Below are positions 43,848 to 44,835 of a stretch of 44,835 bases of DNA, piece by piece. The notes beneath the pieces were generated by a model. The model ran no database searches. It was not told where the DNA came from and saw only the letters and a program-made list of their open reading frames with translations. Both the position numbers and the translations under genes were made by a program. This DNA is from Candidatus Methanofastidiosum methylothiophilum (GTDB lineage Archaea; Methanobacteriota_B; Thermococci; Methanofastidiosales; Methanofastidiosaceae): NCBI GenBank assembly GCA_001587575.1, contig LNJC01000007.1:1-44835 (forward strand), written 5' to 3'. Position 1 is the stretch's first letter; the number at the start of each line of letters is the position of its first letter.

Positions 43848-44456
43848 ATGAAAAAGAAAGCAATAATATTGATAGGGATATTACTGATATCCTCTATATT
43901 TATGATAAGTGCAGGCGCAAACTACAGCCAGACGATAAGCCAGAATCCATGTCCTGGTGGACCGGATCAAAACTATGCAAATGACACTTTCTTCGTATTT
44001 ACAAACGTGCCTACAAGGCCCACTGGAGCCGGCACCTTGACTATCAAGGTAAGAGGCGATTATTGTTGTTATGGTGGCCCTGGTAGTTATTCAGAAGCAA
44101 TAGGCGTAGTAGTAGAAGGCACATCTCTCGGTGCTTGGCTTCCGGGAGAGGACTGCTCATATTCCTTAATTACAAAAACTTTCACAGTTACCCAAGAACA
44201 GTTGCGAGAGTGGGCAGCCGATGGCAAGATTGAAGTTACTTTGGTCCAAGGGGCTCCATTATATCCTGAGGATGAAGGGACTTATAGCGATGTAAACTGC
44301 TTTTGTGCAAGTGGATATTATAATTATGAGGGTGGATGTCCTGCTGCAGAATGTGGCAATATAAACATCGTGACACTTGAATATGAAGGCACAGCAAAGA
44401 AATCGCTTCCAATGAACTGGATCATGAAGAAGTTCGGTCTTGGCAACAAAGAATAA
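43848..44456 (+). CDS. Cys-rich secreted protein of unknown family
   Basis: A 202-residue protein with a signal peptide (AIILIGILLISSIFMISAGA, residues 5-24) and a mature part rich in cysteine, glycine and tyrosine: CPGGPDQNY, RGDYCCYGGPGSY, DCSYSL, NCFCASGYYNYEGGCP and ECGNIN. About ten cysteines suggest disulfide-bonded extracellular modules. A middle region (TFTVTQEQLREWAADGKIEV) looks like a beta-sandwich. No family is recognised. GGTGAT lies six nt before the ATG. Base composition is higher in GC than the host average and like the integrase gene next to it, so it is probably cargo of the same element. Confidence 0.75.
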   Translation: MKKKAIILIGILLISSIFMISAGANYSQTISQNPCPGGPDQNYANDTFFVFTNVPTRPTGAGTLTIKVRGDYCCYGGPGSYSEAIGVVVEGTSLGAWLPGEDCSYSLITKTFTVTQEQLREWAADGKIEVTLVQGAPLYPEDEGTYSDVNCFCASGYYNYEGGCPAAECGNINIVTLEYEGTAKKSLPMNWIMKKFGLGNKE

Positions 44457-44457
44457 A

Positions 44458-44482
44458 TTTATTTATTTTTTTCTTTTCTATT
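44458..44482 (+). terminator. T-tract terminator after the secreted protein
   Basis: The stop codon is followed by a 25-nt stretch that is mostly T, a typical archaeal intrinsic termination site. Confidence 0.4.
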
Positions 44483-44586
44483 CTTATAACACATTTTTTC
44501 TAAACTCTAATCTCTCCTTAAAATTAATCCTAAATACATTTTCACGCTAGGATAGCGATAATATACCTGGCCCTAAAATTAAGGCC

Positions 44587-44835
44587 ATGAGCAACAACTT
44601 GACGCAAACTAAACTTGAACTTTTTTATAGGATGCAGGTCCAGAAGACCATACCTGAGTATGTGAGCATCAGGAAGATGAAGGTGCATGACAGTTGTATA
44701 AGAATAGTATCGACACGGGACCGTTGCGGCACTATAGTCTGCCCACACGTCAAGAGATCGCATGTCAGCAGATCATTCTCATACATCAGGTGCAACTATC
44801 AAGACAATCCAAAAAAACAAAGTCCAGGCCCCTGC
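44587..44835 (+). CDS. Partial unknown protein running off the window
   Basis: An ATG at 44587-44589 opens a frame that stays open for 83 codons to the last base. It reads MSNNLTQTKLELFYRMQVQK, then CIRIVSTRDRCGTIVCPHVK, and has cysteines at about 37, 47, 52, 69 and 83. Codon choice (AGG, GTC, ACC, ATA) is unlike the AT-rich host genes and like the integrase. A run of 83 codons in this region is unlikely by chance. There is no good Shine-Dalgarno; TGGCC and GGCCA flank the start. I do not recognise the family. A minus-strand frame over the same bases (44542-44763) is judged a shadow. Confidence 0.45.
   Translation, partial: MSNNLTQTKLELFYRMQVQKTIPEYVSIRKMKVHDSCIRIVSTRDRCGTIVCPHVKRSHVSRSFSYIRCNYQDNPKKQSPGPC

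Noticed and set aside
44542..44763. A 73-codon minus-strand frame at the right edge
   Set aside because: The plus-strand frame over the same bases is longer, open to the window end and codon-like; the minus frame has no ribosome site.
1..44835. tRNA, rRNA, CRISPR arrays or insertion sequences
   Set aside because: The larger spacers were read for T-arm-like motifs, regular repeats and transposase frames; none was found by eye.

Overview
The window looks like a chromosomal segment of a low-GC archaeon (about one third GC by eye). The archaeal evidence is a thermosome subunit, CDP-archaeol synthase (CarS) beside a CDP-alcohol phosphatidyltransferase, isopentenyl phosphate kinase, an archaeal NAC protein with a UBA tail, pyruvoyl-dependent arginine decarboxylase, a XerA-like recombinase, and a secreted protein ending in a PGF-CTERM (archaeosortase) signal. 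TATA boxes lie about 25 nt before many start codons. The mix fits Euryarchaeota in the broad sense; no methanogenesis marker is present and the lineage cannot be fixed from this window.

Layout. 1-4.4 kb: a minus-strand run holding a Cys-rich microprotein, a 2[4Fe-4S]-type ferredoxin, a methyltransferase broken by an in-frame TAA, carS, a lipid head-group transferase and a PAS histidine kinase broken by a one-base frameshift. 4.5-10.7 kb: a GyrI-like protein, a TPR protein, a HerA-like ATPase, a DUF1508 mini-protein (too short for ordinary ORF calling), a kinase-like/receiver hybrid and a small membrane protein. 10.7-18.6 kb: isopentenyl phosphate kinase, the radical SAM/DUF4130 pair, adenylate kinase, XerA, an EamA transporter, a TPR-J-domain fusion and a roadblock operon. 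18.7-28.8 kb: a NapH-like polyferredoxin, a PrcB-like protein, thermosome, fasciclin protein, SNF-family transporter, AlaX, a second EamA transporter, a QueG-like Fe-S protein, arginine decarboxylase and rhomboid protease. 28.9-42.1 kb: a TspO-like protein, a molybdopterin lipoprotein, argJ-argD, nac, a propeller-PKD-PGF-CTERM surface protein, MATE, a flavin split-barrel protein, a photolyase operon (phrB, a cysteine-free ATP10-like protein, DUF523-DUF1722), a frameshifted DUF4013 membrane protein and a second secreted propeller. 42.4-44.8 kb: a zinc-ribbon tyrosine recombinase, a Cys-rich secreted protein and a partial unknown gene, all visibly richer in G+C, which suggests the edge of an integrated element.

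How the genes work together. The clearest functional groups are membrane lipid synthesis (carS with the CDP-alcohol transferase; isopentenyl phosphate kinase upstream in the isoprenoid path), arginine and polyamine metabolism (argJ, argD, pdaD), light-dependent DNA repair, a putative radical SAM DNA-modification pair, protein folding (thermosome, NAC, a J-domain protein) and cell-surface proteins. Three genes carry single-site lesions (one in-frame stop, two one-base frameshifts); this is either real decay or consensus error in the assembly and should be resolved first. No tRNA, rRNA, CRISPR array or complete insertion sequence was seen.
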